64,000 nt of DNA, taken from the NCBI GenBank assembly GCA_965178125.1, contig OZ237767.1, positions 1 to 64,000 of the forward strand. Reading direction: 5' to 3'. The DNA comes from Bilabrum cf. latius (taxonomy: Eukaryota; Bigyra: Bicosoecida; Bigyra; Bicosoecida). Each line of letters begins with the position of its first letter. Position 1 is the first letter of the stretch. This document shows, piece after piece, positions 12,008 through 22,611 of the stretch. The notes below the pieces were generated by a model. That model was not told the DNA's origin, did no database searches, and saw only the letters and a program-made list of their open reading frames with translations. Made by a program: the position numbers and the translations under genes.

Positions 12008-12490
12008 CCCTAACCCTAACCCTAACCCTAACCCTAACCCTAACCCTAACCCTAACCCTAACCCTAACCCTAACCCTAACCCTAACCCTAACCCTAACCC
12101 TAACCCTAACCCTAACCCTAACCCTAACCCTAACCCTAACCCTAACCCTAACCCTAACCCTAACCCTAACCCTAACCCTAACCCTAACCCTAACCCTAAC
12201 CCTAACCCTAACCCTAACCCTAACCCTAACCCTAACCCTAACCCTAACCCTAACCCTAACCCTAACCCTAACCCTAACCCTAACCCTAACCCTAACCCTA
12301 ACCCTAACCCTAACCCTAACCCTAACCCTAACCCTAACCCTAACCCTAACCCTAACCCTAACCCTAACCCTAACCCTAACCCTAACCCTAACCCTAACCC
12401 TAACCCTAACCCTAACCCTAACCCTAAACCCAACCCCAACCCTAACCCTAACCCTAACCCCCCCCCCTAAACCCTAACCTAAAAACCCCT
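12008..12490. repeat. Interstitial telomere array 4 (longest)
   Basis: Roughly 75 CCCTAA repeats in terminal orientation. The inner ~50 bases degenerate (CCCAACCCC, a C9-10 run, CCTAAAAACCCCTAAAAAGCG) before unique sequence starts. This is the most proximal telomeric tract. Confidence 0.97.
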
Positions 12491-12497
12491 AAAAAGC

Positions 12498-12922
12498 GAT
12501 GGATGGGGCCATGGTGGCTGTGCTGGGGCACGCAGGTCGGGAGTGGGGGCGATGGATGGGGCCATGGTGGCTGTGCTGGGGCACGCAGGTCGGGAGTGGG
12601 GGCGATGGATGGGGCCATGGTGGCTGTGCTGGGGCACGCAGGTCGGGAGTGGGGGCGATGGATGGGGCCATGGTGGCTGTGCTGGGGCACGCAGGTCGGG
12701 AGTGGGGGCGATGGATGGGGCCATGGTGGCTGTGCTGGGGCACGCAGGTCGGGAGTGGGGGCGATGGATGGGGCCATGGTGGCTGTGCTGGGGCACGCAG
12801 GTCGGGAGTGGGGGCGATGGATGGGGCCATGGTGGCTGTGCTGGGGCACGCAGGTCGGGAGTTGGGGCGATGGATGGGGGCCATGGTGGCTGTGCTGGGG
12901 CACGCAGGTCGGGAGTGGGGGC
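12498..12922. repeat. 53-bp tandem repeat, eight copies
   Basis: Eight near-identical 53-bp copies starting GATGGATGGGGCCATGGTGG. Copies begin at 12498, 12551, 12604, 12657, 12710, 12763, 12816 and 12869; the last has one extra G. Because 53 is not a multiple of three, every frame stays open, which explains the long overlapping open frames on both strands. I see no gene. Confidence 0.95.
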
Positions 12923-14162
12923 GTTGTACACAGCACGCTAATCTCGCAGACAGTCACACATGGTTGCAGTTGGTTTCCTCCGAGAGCCCATCCTCAAAGT
13001 TACCAAAACAAGAAAACTGGCGAACGCTGCCCCTCAGCGCCCGAATAGCACGCGGCTTGATTGCCGCTCGAGTCTAATTGTGACCTCTCAACTTCCACAT
13101 CCGCATGTGGTCGGTGATCCGATCCCCCTGATCCGAGTCACTCGTCACACATGCCCAACCCACACCTGCCCGGCCTGTGCCTCCCCTTTCTATCCGCGTC
13201 ATCAACCCAATGACCCCACCGATCATCTTCTCCTCCACCATTTCCTCCCCCGTTCCGGTGAACCATCGCCCCCCCCTCCCTTTTCTCTACCCTCCCCCAA
13301 CCCCTCGATTCGCCCCCCTCCCCCCACCCCACCCCTGCACTTCTCCCCCCCTAGCTGCTCTCTCTCTCTCCCTCTCTCACACTCCTCCGCATCGCTACAT
13401 CGCATCCGAGCCTGCTCCTCGAGCGGGTCCTGCGCCCACCGAGTGACCTCAATCTCAGAGTACCTACTAGGTACCAGGCCTGGTAGGTACTAGGCCTACT
13501 AGGTAGCTCAATACGACACCGCTCCACAATAGCAAGCATCACGCTGGAGTGCGCGCAGATTTGCGTGTCCCCGGATTCCCATCGGTGCGATTCGCTAGAT
13601 AGGGTTTAGGTAGTCGTTTACAGCGGGGCGTAAGATCACATTGATTTGATTGGGTATACAGGACAGTGATTTAATCTACATTTAGGCTAGATCTAGTACG
13701 CACCAAGTTATATAACCTTGCTTGCATCATAGATCTATCCAAGTTGATGTTCGGCTTGCGACATCAACGTTCCGGGCGAATCAAAAGAAATCCGAACCAG
13801 ACCCATTATAAATGATGCCTGAGCACGCGAAATCTAGCCTCTAAATCTATCGGACGTGGCAAGACGTGACGAAGTCGAGCACTTGCGCCACACCTGTCCG
13901 AGTCTGGCCGGACGGCGAAGAGCATGTGTACCACTTCGTCGAGGAGGAGGGGGCTAGGAGGTTGGGCAATTGAATTGCCCGAACTCCGCCCCTCTATCGA
14001 ACATAGAGAGGGCGTGCACGCTCGGCGAACACATCCGTTGCACAAGTCGCACTTGGTGGCAAGTCAAGTTGTAAACTGCCAACGCAACCCAACCCCTGCG
14101 TGACATTCCCGCGCTCCGCTCCGACATCAACGCCGAACCCCATCAGGCGTCAGGTTTATTAT
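12923..14162. other. Gene-free stretch with pyrimidine-rich tract
   Basis: No coding frame I can support. 13220-13405 is strongly C/T-rich on the plus strand. 13460-13507 holds a palindrome cluster. The remainder (13540-14160) is mixed-composition intergenic DNA at the 3' side of the ankyrin gene. Confidence 0.6.
13459..13507. repeat. Palindrome cluster with CTAGG/CCTAC repeats
   Basis: A perfect 14-bp palindrome TACCAGGCCTGGTA (13472-13485) flanked by imperfectly mirrored TACCTACTAGG and GGTACTAGGCC blocks. It could form a hairpin. Function unknown. Confidence 0.6.
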
Positions 14163-16003
14163 TCACATGCCTGCAGAAGAACCCCTCGAGGCCTCCGCCA
14201 GGGTCTCGAACTCCTTGATGACATCAACGCACCGATCATGACCTCCGTGCTTGGCCGCCTCCAAAGGGGTCACGATGGTACCGTCGGGCATGTGCCCTGG
14301 CAGTGAGAGGCCCCCAGCTAGGTGCCCAACTTTAAGGCGCTTGCTGAGCTCCAGCGGCCTGCCGTCTCTGGCCGCTATGAACACCTTCCCGGCATCCCTG
14401 TGCGCCTCGAAAGCCCGACGAAACTGCACTAATGCAAGTCGAGCTGCGTGTCGATCAGCTTTCTGCAGGAAGTAAGGATGGAACGTCCCAGAAAGCTCAT
14501 CACACTCAAACTTCGAAAAGTCAGCTTCAGACAGGAGCGTGTAGCCTGTCTCGAGGTTGCCGATTTGCTAGCCAAACGCGTCGATTTTGACTTGCAGAAG
14601 CCAGCGCAAAGTCTCGGCGAGGCGGTGCTTGTAAGCGATCATCTCTGGCAGCTGCATCAATGCTTTTGCCCGCCTATGGCTCTCCTTTAGGGCTTTCATG
14701 ACGTCGGCCTCTGTACCCTGTTCATAGTCCAAGAACCTGTCGATCACTGGCTAGGCACTCCCCAGGATGTTTCTGACTTGAGTGACGGGTACCAAGAATG
14801 CTTCTCGAAGTCGCTACTCCTCTCGAAGCGAGGCACAAGCGAAAAATGGGTATTCCCGATGTGATTCCCTTGCTTCCGATCCTGCATCGGTAGAGCCACT
14901 TGCAGCGCCCGGCTTCGATTCACCGTCGTCTCGTGACCCAGCTTCAGCCGACCCACCAGTCGCTGCCGCCGAAGTAGCAGCAGCTTCCCTTACTGCCTCT
15001 GCCGCCTCTCGCACCGCCTCGTACATGGGCGGCATGATTTCATCTTCATGCTCTTCCGTGCTTTGACCAGTGTCGTACAGCTGGACCACCTGAGCGGAAG
15101 CCGCCATAATATCTCTCAGCGATGCATACAGCCGATCAGTCCCGGGAAGGGAGCTTGCAGCGGTGTCATTCTGCATGAGATTGATGAAGCTACTGATCTG
15201 GTCGGCGGGCTGCTCCACGTCCCTGTGACGGTCGCAATCGTTGTTCATGACGGTCTCGATCTCGGCCACGAGGGCGAGGCACTCGTCGAGCCGCACCATG
15301 TAGCTGGTTAGGGCCTGTCCACAGGCGCTACTTGGTGGCTCTGAGTCTGGGTCCACCTTGCCTTCGCCGGCATCGCCACTGATGAACTGTCTTACTAGAA
15401 CCCGATCTTCCCCTTTGGTAATCTTTCCAAGATGGTATGCTACCAACTACTCCTTGGTTTTTAGATCTCCAAGCGGGTTGAAGCTGGCGCCGGCATGAAC
15501 GAGAATGGCGCATGCCGCATGGCTAGTTCTGCTAACCGGGGTCTAAGCATGATCTAACGCCGTTTTGCCATCCTGCGAGTAAGACCGACTGGATCTAGGG
15601 CGCCCTTCGATGGCATGGATGCTTAAGAGAAATTGCAGATATCCTACGTCGCCATGCTAAGTAAATCTTTCTCCGCGTAAGTTCGATGCGAAAGAGGTAC
15701 AAATGCACGCGTGCCTCACTTTGTCCTTTGTCTCCAAGTTGGCGCCGGCCGTAGCTAAAGCTGCAACAAACCCGGCCTAATTGCACTTAGCTGCAAAGAG
15801 CAAAGGCGTCTCTCCGCTCTGCGCAGTGAGAGCCCGAGTTTCTAAACCAATTTTGACCGGGGGACTCCGCTAACTTGAGCAATGCCGGAAGTTCAACGTC
15901 ACTATTATAATGCTCTTCTTCATCAGTAGCAAGCGCACGGAATACTACCCTCCTAGCTTTTTTCCAAGGCTTCTTTTAAAAACTTAGTGCATCCGGCTTG
16001 CAT
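14163..16003 (-). CDS. Ankyrin-repeat protein with eight in-frame TAGs
   Basis: Exon 1 is 15949-16003 (ATG at 16003) and exon 2 is 14163-15841, ending TGA. They join across a 107-nt GT-AG intron (phase 1), giving 577 codons plus stop in one frame. The N-terminal third carries ankyrin repeats, including GETPLLFAAKCN followed by a typical helix-turn (GANLETKDK), then HGDVGYLQFLLS and DGKTALDHA. Ankyrin repeats bind partner proteins. The C-terminal part (residues ~210-577) is mainly charged helix without a recognised domain, ending with another ankyrin-like piece near TPLEAAKHGGHDRC. The TAG codons read as EKS-X-EET, CN-X-AGF, FT-X-HGD, HA-X-TPV, KE-X-LVA, EE-X-RLR, SA-X-PVI and FG-X-QIG. No TAA or TGA interrupts the frame. 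Without the intron the gene would seem frameshifted near 15861. Confidence 0.75.
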
Positions 16004-16783
16004 CACGATCTCCGCCGCACCCACCCATCATAGCTCTGACCCTTGCACTTGAATCGATATCTTCAGGGTAAGTCTCAAAAACAGATTGTTTACAATGTAA
16101 GTCAGCAATAACCGCCTGGAAGTGAAATTGTACTGCTGGTCATGCTAAATTTTGGAAGTACTGCAATCTCTGGGGAGAAATGAATATCTATAATTTGCAC
16201 AGGGCCCTTTATGATTCCAGAGCTGGTATTGCTTTCAACCGGTTTCATATAACAACATTATTATTCTGAGGCTCACTCAATCCTCACTTTGCTCGAACTT
16301 ACATGTGATAGAAAACTTCTAAACATTCTTTCTAATATTGATTGGCGAATTTTGCACTATTATGCTTCATGACAGATTCATACTTACAATAATTTAGGTA
16401 TTGCTTTTTGTCTAAATATTTTGGGAGAAATTCTCATTCGATTCAGGTCAATCCATCAATTCATACAGTTTGGAATATAAGCATATCAAAGGGTACTCCA
16501 AGGTAGGTTTTGTGAGTGATACGATAACGGGCCAAGTAAGAAGCACTCCTGCTCGCATACAAGCATTCAGTCGACCCTTGTACAGGAAGATCAAGCAAAA
16601 CTAGTGGACAAATATATTTATTTGGAAGTTGTACTTCATCAGTTAAACTCAATTATCACAATAGAAAAAAGATTGAGTTTTGCAAGAGCTGCCAAAACCA
16701 AATAAGCAGACGAAAGCAGGAGCTTGAACCTTTGTGTTGCATTTGTTGAAAGATACGACGAGCACATTGCGAATTGACCAAAC
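16004..16783. other. AT-richer gene-free stretch
   Basis: Noticeably more AT-rich than the rest of the arm, with many stops in all frames. I see no gene. It contains the 5' flank of the ankyrin gene (16004 upward). Confidence 0.6.
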
Positions 16784-17514
16784 TCATTTGTGCTGTTCCT
16801 CCATGCATGCGTCCAATACCCAGTTCGTCAGTTTAACTGATCGCCATAAAACCCTGCATCCGCCCTAGGTGTGACACTACTCACCATCCTGGCCCACTGG
16901 CTCCGCATTCCGTCCAGCGCCAGGGACACGTTCGCATGTGCCTGGTAGGTCGCGCTTGCGTTCGAGGCCCACTCCTTCTCGGGTTGTATGAATGCCACCG
17001 AGCCTAGCGCCTAAAGCGTTTGTATTTGAGGCACTCGCGTCTCTGGATCCTGCGCCCTGCATGTCAAAGGTATTATCTCGACTAGCGCTGATCTGGCTGG
17101 ACAAAACCGAATCACCGCTGGGTGCTCGTCGCATGGCTGGCGGCAGCACTTCTTTGTCGACCTCTTCCAAGTAGACCTTGACAGTGGACATGGATACTAG
17201 CGGCTTCATCTGGAAAGGATCATCGAGGTCGAGCATAGCTTGCTTGCTTCCTGCCACTCCGAACATGCTAAAAAGCGACTTACGGTCTAGCATCGCCCTA
17301 AGTACGATCTGAACTTGATACTCGTCCCCTGGAGCACCCCCAGGCTCCTTGCAATTTCCCCGTTCAGTAGGATCATGCCGCGGAAATTGCCCCTGGGGCT
17401 GCAGGGCCTGCGACCTGCAATCAACCAGTTGCCGTGGATGCGCACGGGCGTCTGCTCCTACTTGGAGACGGACTATGTCTTGTACATGTACTGTCCGACC
17501 TGCAGGCGGCGCAT
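16784..17514 (-). CDS. Unrecognised 218-aa protein with captured NAGLU-derived tail
   Basis: I do not recognise the main part. Exon 1 is 17284-17514 (MRRLQVGQYMYKT-X-SVSK...), with a strong GTAAGT donor. A 74-nt intron follows, then exon 2 (16784-17209) beginning MKPLVSMSTVKVYLEEVDKE (phase 0) and ending TGA. Five in-frame TAGs fall at T-X-S, K-X-E, C-X-T, E-X-C and T-X-G. Exon 1 has a compact mixed strand/helix look with Gly-rich turns (PRGNFRGMILLNGEIARSLG). Codons from 16980 down to 16884 are a nucleotide-level copy of part of the NAGLU gene (24328-24424), read here in another frame, so this C-terminus is recent. It may be a decaying gene; expression data would settle it. Confidence 0.5.
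16884..16980. repeat. Partial duplicate of the NAGLU gene
   Basis: Closely matches 24328-24424 (shared core CCAGCGCCAGGGACACGTTC, then CGCATG, GGTAGGTCGCGCT and CGTTCGAGGCCCACTCC), same orientation, about 7.4 kb apart. Differences are scattered substitutions. No duplicate of the flanking NAGLU sequence was seen. Confidence 0.85.
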
Positions 17515-17737
17515 ATTAGAGGTAGTTGTTAGGAGATGATACAACAGGGCTAGTTTAGCCAAGCGTGACGGTAGTGACAGTTATAATCTGCTGCTATCTA
17601 GCTATGGAAAATAGAATAACGGGCAGTATTGTAGCGTTGGACTGTCACTCAGGTCCAAGAAAACTCCTCATCCCCCTTGTACCAGCTCGCCCGATTGTGT
17701 GTAAGTAGAGGCACCCGTGCCCCCTCCGTACCCTGAA

Positions 17738-20700
17738 TCAAGGCTACTAGGGCTTACCGGTAGTCGCTGGAATGCCAGTGGCGGCCGCTTGGGGTGCGTG
17801 CCCCCGCTAGCCCTACATGGGGTTGTGCTGCTCAATCATAAGGACTTGCGGCGCATTTGAGGCCGGACTTGTCGCCTTCTTTGAGCCGCACATGAAATAG
17901 TATGCGACGCCAACCGCCACCACTACTACAGCGACGCTTCCCGCGGTTCCTCCCAAGATCCCGCCGAGCTCGAAGGCACCACCACCGGCGTCAGTGCCGT
18001 CATCACTGGCAGCGTCGTCCGCGGCCGTCGCAGGCTCGTCCACAGGCGTAGAAGCGGTTGACCCGGTGCATGCATCCAGCTCGAAGCCCACGTCATCGTT
18101 CTCTGACATGGTGGCCGAGCCCAGTTCCATCTCATTCACGAGCACGACCCTCGCGAAGCCTAGCGTGGAACTGAGGGGCACATTCGAGAAGTCCATCGCG
18201 ACCTCTCCGAGGAACGCATCGCTTTGGACCTTGCCGGCGTCCATGCCCACGTTTGCCTCACCGCAGGATGATGCGGACTGCTGCAGCCTACGGGGCTGCC
18301 CTACTCCCTTGGAGGACCCAGTATTCAGGTTGCTCTCGAGGCTGCCTCCATTCACCACCTCTTTGGAAGCCGCTTCGGCTAGGCGCCGCCGCCCGCCCAA
18401 GTCGACTTTTTTCGCGCCCACCGTTGAGCTGAAGGAAGTGTATCCTGAGTATGCGCTCGTTGACACGGCAATGGAGAAGTACACGTCCTCGTCCCGACCT
18501 GCATCGTCCAGATCCGCGATAGGCACACTGACGTACCACCCAAAGCTGTCTTTGTCAAAGGAACTGAACACTTCTTCATCCAACAGCTGGGTGTCATCAA
18601 AACCAATCCATCCATCGTTAGCCCATGCACTCAGCTGGATATTGTCGGGGTCACCGCACGAGGAGTCCCCATCCCACGCGAAGTGGACGTCAATCTTGCT
18701 GCCAACTTTGAACAGGTAAGTGATGCGGGGGTTGGATATGCCTGACTCGCACGGAGGGTTGTTGGTGTCCACGTCCATGAGGGTGGACCAAGAAGAGGCG
18801 TCGCTCCAAGTGTTCCGGCGTCCATTCATCTGGACGGAGATGGTAAACTGGACCTAAAGACCGTCGTCGTCAATCTCGGAAGTCGGGATGTCGATGTAGT
18901 ACGAGGTGCCGCTTGTCTTCAGCCGAGAAGTGTAGTCCTTGTTTGTGAAAAGCCTCGTGTCATAGCCGATCGCCATGTCATTTTTCACTGCCGTGACACG
19001 GACCTTGTAGACGTCTCGGCAGATGTTGCCTGTCGACGCCGTAAAGCGGATGCGCACGACATCGGACGACGACAGCTCACTGGTGCTCGTGATGGTTGGC
19101 TTTGGCACATTAGAACTGTGGCACTTGTATGTGAAGAAGGCCGTTTTCGCGCTGTAGGTAGACAAGCTTGTCCCGGACGATGTCGTGACCGCTAGAGCCA
19201 CTTTAACGTCTCGATCGGCTGCAGCATCGAAGTCACTCAGCTTGGCTAGCACGTAGTCGCCGCCGGAGTCAGAGCGAACCTGGTAGCTCTTGCCGGAAAA
19301 CAGCGGCGACTCGAACCCGAGGCTTGTCTCAGACCATGCTGACACACGCACTCCCGTCACAGAGCCACATGTACTCGACGAGTGCGTAAATCGTAACTCC
19401 AGGTAGTTGAAGGCTCCACCGGGAGGGTCATCGGAGTAGAGAGTCTAAGTGATCGATGGAGCCGCAGGAGTGCACGTCGAGCTGCTTCCGCCGCCGTCGT
19501 CGTCGTCGTCACTGCTGCCGCCCAAGTTGACTTCGATCGCGCCCAACGTTGAGCTGAAGGAAGTGTATCCCGAGTATGCGCTCGTCGACACGGCAATGGA
19601 GAAGTACACGTCCTCGTCCCGACCTGCATCGTCCAGATCCGCGATAGGCACACTGACGTACCACCCAAAGCTGTCTTTGTCAAAGGAACTGAACACTTCT
19701 TCATCCATCAGCTGGGTATCATAGAGCCATCCATCGTCAGCCCATGCACTCAGCTGGATATTGTCGGGGTCACCGCACGAGGAGTCCCCATCCCACGCGA
19801 AGTGGACGTCAATCTTGCTGCCAACTTTGAACAGGTAAGTGATGCGGGGGTTGGAGATGCCTCCGTTACACGGAACGCTGCCGTCGTCGTCATCCTGTCT
19901 GGAGCTGCCGCCGTCGTCATCCTGTCTGGAGCTGCCGCCGTCGTCATCCTGTCTGGAGCTGCCGCCGTCGTCATCCTGTCTGGAGCTGCCGTCGTCGTCA
20001 TCCTGTCTGGAGCTGCCGTCGTCGTCATCCTGTCTGGAGCTGCCGTCGTCGTCATCCTGTCTGGAGCTGCCGTCGTCGTCATCCTGTCTGGAGCTGCCGT
20101 CGTCGTCATCAGCTCCGCCCGTTGTCGATGGTGTGTGGGATTCAATCCGACTGATCGCTTTCGCTGGCTCTCCAGGCACGCCGATCTTCGGGGCCAGCTG
20201 CATGCCGGTGAACAAGTCCACAGGGATGAAATCGTAGATCCACAGCGTCAGCAGCGGTCCCACGTCCACCACCGCTCGGCCTGGTGTGACCTCCCCGTCA
20301 TTTGATTGAATGACTGTCAAGGGCCGGAATTCAAAGCCCCAGTCGGCGTCGGCAATGATTGTGCCCCCGTCAACCGCGCGGGACAGCGAGTCGCATCTGA
20401 GCTCCTTCCAGCCACCGTTATCCTGTGCCGTCGAGCAACCCATATTCGCCCAGCAAGTGCCAGAGCTGAAGCATATCGAGACACAGAAGCAATCGTCGGA
20501 TGCCTGCAGTGCATTTGAATAGCTGAAACCCAGCTCAGCGAAGGCAAAGGCAGACGCCCCCACCGTCAGCTTGGTCGGAGCTAGCTGCTGGTTGTTGCCC
20601 CGGGCGGCGATTGACACGTCTGATCCAATTACGATTGGAATGATGCCGACGTTGAAACGGATCGTAGGAAGCTCTATGGGAGCGTGCAAAGGCTCAGCAA

Positions 20701-22611
20701 TTTCGGATCCTCCGGCGTTGGTTAGGTCTACCACCAGATCAGCGTTCACCTCGGCGTCACCCCGAAGCACGACCCGCATCTTGGCCAGGCCTGGGGAGTA
20801 CTCGCTCGGAAATCCGATGGAGTTGACGGCGGTGACTTGGGAATGTCCTGAGAACTCGAACTCGAAGGATGCCTCCACATAGGCGAAGCTGCAAGGTCAA
20901 GGAGAAGGTCAGGCGGAGCACCACGAAAGGCATGCGGTTGGCTACTCTGCACTAAAACCCTGCCCACACTGGTCGGTGATCCTAGCAAACCACTCCGCAT
21001 TCGGAAAATCTACACAGAATTGGCCGCAGAACCAGAAACAATCAAGCGTAGACGCGATGTTGCTGCGCTCGATGTGCATGAACGCGGAAGCTCACGTGTC
21101 CTCGAAGTAAATGATGTCTTGCACCAAGTCGATACGGTCGTTCACGGGGGAATCCACGTCGAAGTCATAATTAAAGCCCCACTGAAAGAGCTGCCATTCG
21201 CAATCATAGTTGAAGTAGGCTGTGGCAGTGCTGATGACAATGCCAAGTCCTTGTTGGTCGCACTCGGAGGCCGTGCGCCGACCGCGGCCCGTGGCCCGGG
21301 AGGTCCTCAGACGCTGCTTGACAGCTGCCGGAGCCTTGTCGACGGTGCCGTGAGCCGCCTTGCTCTATGCATGCTCGGGAACTATTTTAAGTCTGACGTC
21401 AAAAGCATTTGAGGCCATGGAGGGCGGCACCATCTCTGCACGGAGGCGTGTGACCCACAACGTACTCTCTGAGTCGCCAGTCACGCGCTGCGGCTCCGTT
21501 GCCGTTACAACCATGACAGTCTGTCCTTCGGGCAAGCCGGTGCTGTGGCTCTTCTGACCTTTGAGATTCGCATGCAGGCCACCGCTGGTGCCGTATACAC
21601 CGGCACCGAGGCGCTCAGGGCACCCCCATCCCTACTCGAATACGAGAGCCTGCCCGGGCTGAGCTAGGAACGGCAAGACCGAGGTGAGCATCATCTCATC
21701 GCCGCGTCCAGGGCACTCAACAGACAGTACTTCTGGCTTGTCTTCGAGCACGACGGTGTCGTTGCGGAGGACGACGTGGTATTCAACCTCAGAAGAGCCA
21801 ATGCCCGGCGCCTCGAGAGCGGCCGAGTGCAGGTACCTGCCGCCATGCCTCCCTGCCGAGGCCTCAGCCGTCTCGATGGGTAAGGTGCGACGCGCAATGT
21901 GAAGGAATCCGGTGGGAGCAGATGGTTCGAACGCTCTTGCATGGAAGACGGTTGCACGGCGGGAGCCGTCCTGGGAGCTTCTTGCGCCCATCCCGTGCGT
22001 CTCGATGGCGCCTCGCAGCTCTCTCGCATGATGGCTTGATACAGAGCCTTGAGGCACATTGTCGATGTTTGCATGTACAACGGTCACTAATAGGCCCAAG
22101 AGATCGCCAAGGGATCGAATTTGGCTCAGCGAGGCCGTCACGTGGCATGGCTCGGCTTGGCCACAGAGCTCAACCACTGCTCCGTGAAGAGATGCGCGGC
22201 AGCGCGTGGTCTGCGGCACAGAGAAATAACAAGGACAAATTGCAATGGAATTGCAATCGTGGATGACGAGACGCTCTCTGCGTCAGGGGTAAATTCGATC
22301 ATTTCACCCCCTCGCGCTTCGCGCCCCAGAAACAGTTGTAGACTATCTATTGCAGACTATGGCTGCAAACCTGAGCGGCTGACGCGATATCTTACGATAT
22401 TAAGATTTAACACGGAGTCGCAAACCCCTGAGAAGTCTACTATTGGCGATTCTGCGGCCGGCTTGAGGACCACCCCAACTTTTTCGTGGTAGTGCGTATC
22501 GTAAGAGGCCGTACCGGTTATCGTCGTGCTGCCACTCGCCGGAAGGGCCACAACAACAGCAACAAGACATTGTGCTGCGAACGCAGCTGCAAGTATGGTT
22601 GCAACGAGCAT
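17738..22611 (-). CDS. Large secreted/type-I membrane protein with acidic 9-residue repeats
   Basis: Three exons, 22396-22611, 21096-22210 and 17738-20888, join through GT-AG introns of 185 and 207 nt (phases 0 and 2) into 1493 codons plus TGA. The start MLVATILAAAFAAQCLVAVV is a signal peptide. The ectodomain has Cys- and aromatic-rich blocks resembling fungal/oomycete wall-associated proteins of unknown function. Eight copies of DDDDGSSRQ follow (residues ~703-780), then two related ~115-residue beta-rich blocks (GSKIDVHFAWDGDSSCGDPD in each). Near residues 1411-1440 a Gly-Ala-Val membrane segment precedes a short basic cytoplasmic tail. Eight in-frame TAGs lie at 21632, 21365, 19445, 18854, 17813, 17807, 17747 and 17744; the last four are in the tail, so the exact C-terminus is less certain. 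I infer a cell-surface or extracellular-matrix role. Confidence 0.7.
19876..20112 (-). repeat. Coding 27-bp minisatellite (DDDDGSSRQ)
   Basis: Eight copies of a 27-bp unit inside the surface-protein gene. Three copies carry DDDGGSSRQ instead of DDDDGSSRQ. The unit length is a multiple of three, so length changes stay in frame. Confidence 0.92.

Noticed and set aside
12454-13077. Long overlapping ORFs in the 53-bp repeat
   Set aside because: A unit length not divisible by three rotates the frame, keeping all frames open. Artefact of repetition.
12960-13493. 177-codon plus-strand ORF
   Set aside because: Driven by a pyrimidine-rich tract (Pro/Ser/Leu low complexity), with no domain and no clear end.
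15855-15870. Apparent one-base frameshift at a C5/G5 run in the ankyrin gene
   Set aside because: A phase-matched GT-AG intron (15842-15948) gives a continuous, better protein.
17320-17330. Apparent one-base frameshift in the gene at 16784-17514
   Set aside because: A strong GTAAGT donor at 17283 and a pyrimidine-rich CAG acceptor before 17209 join the two frames in phase.
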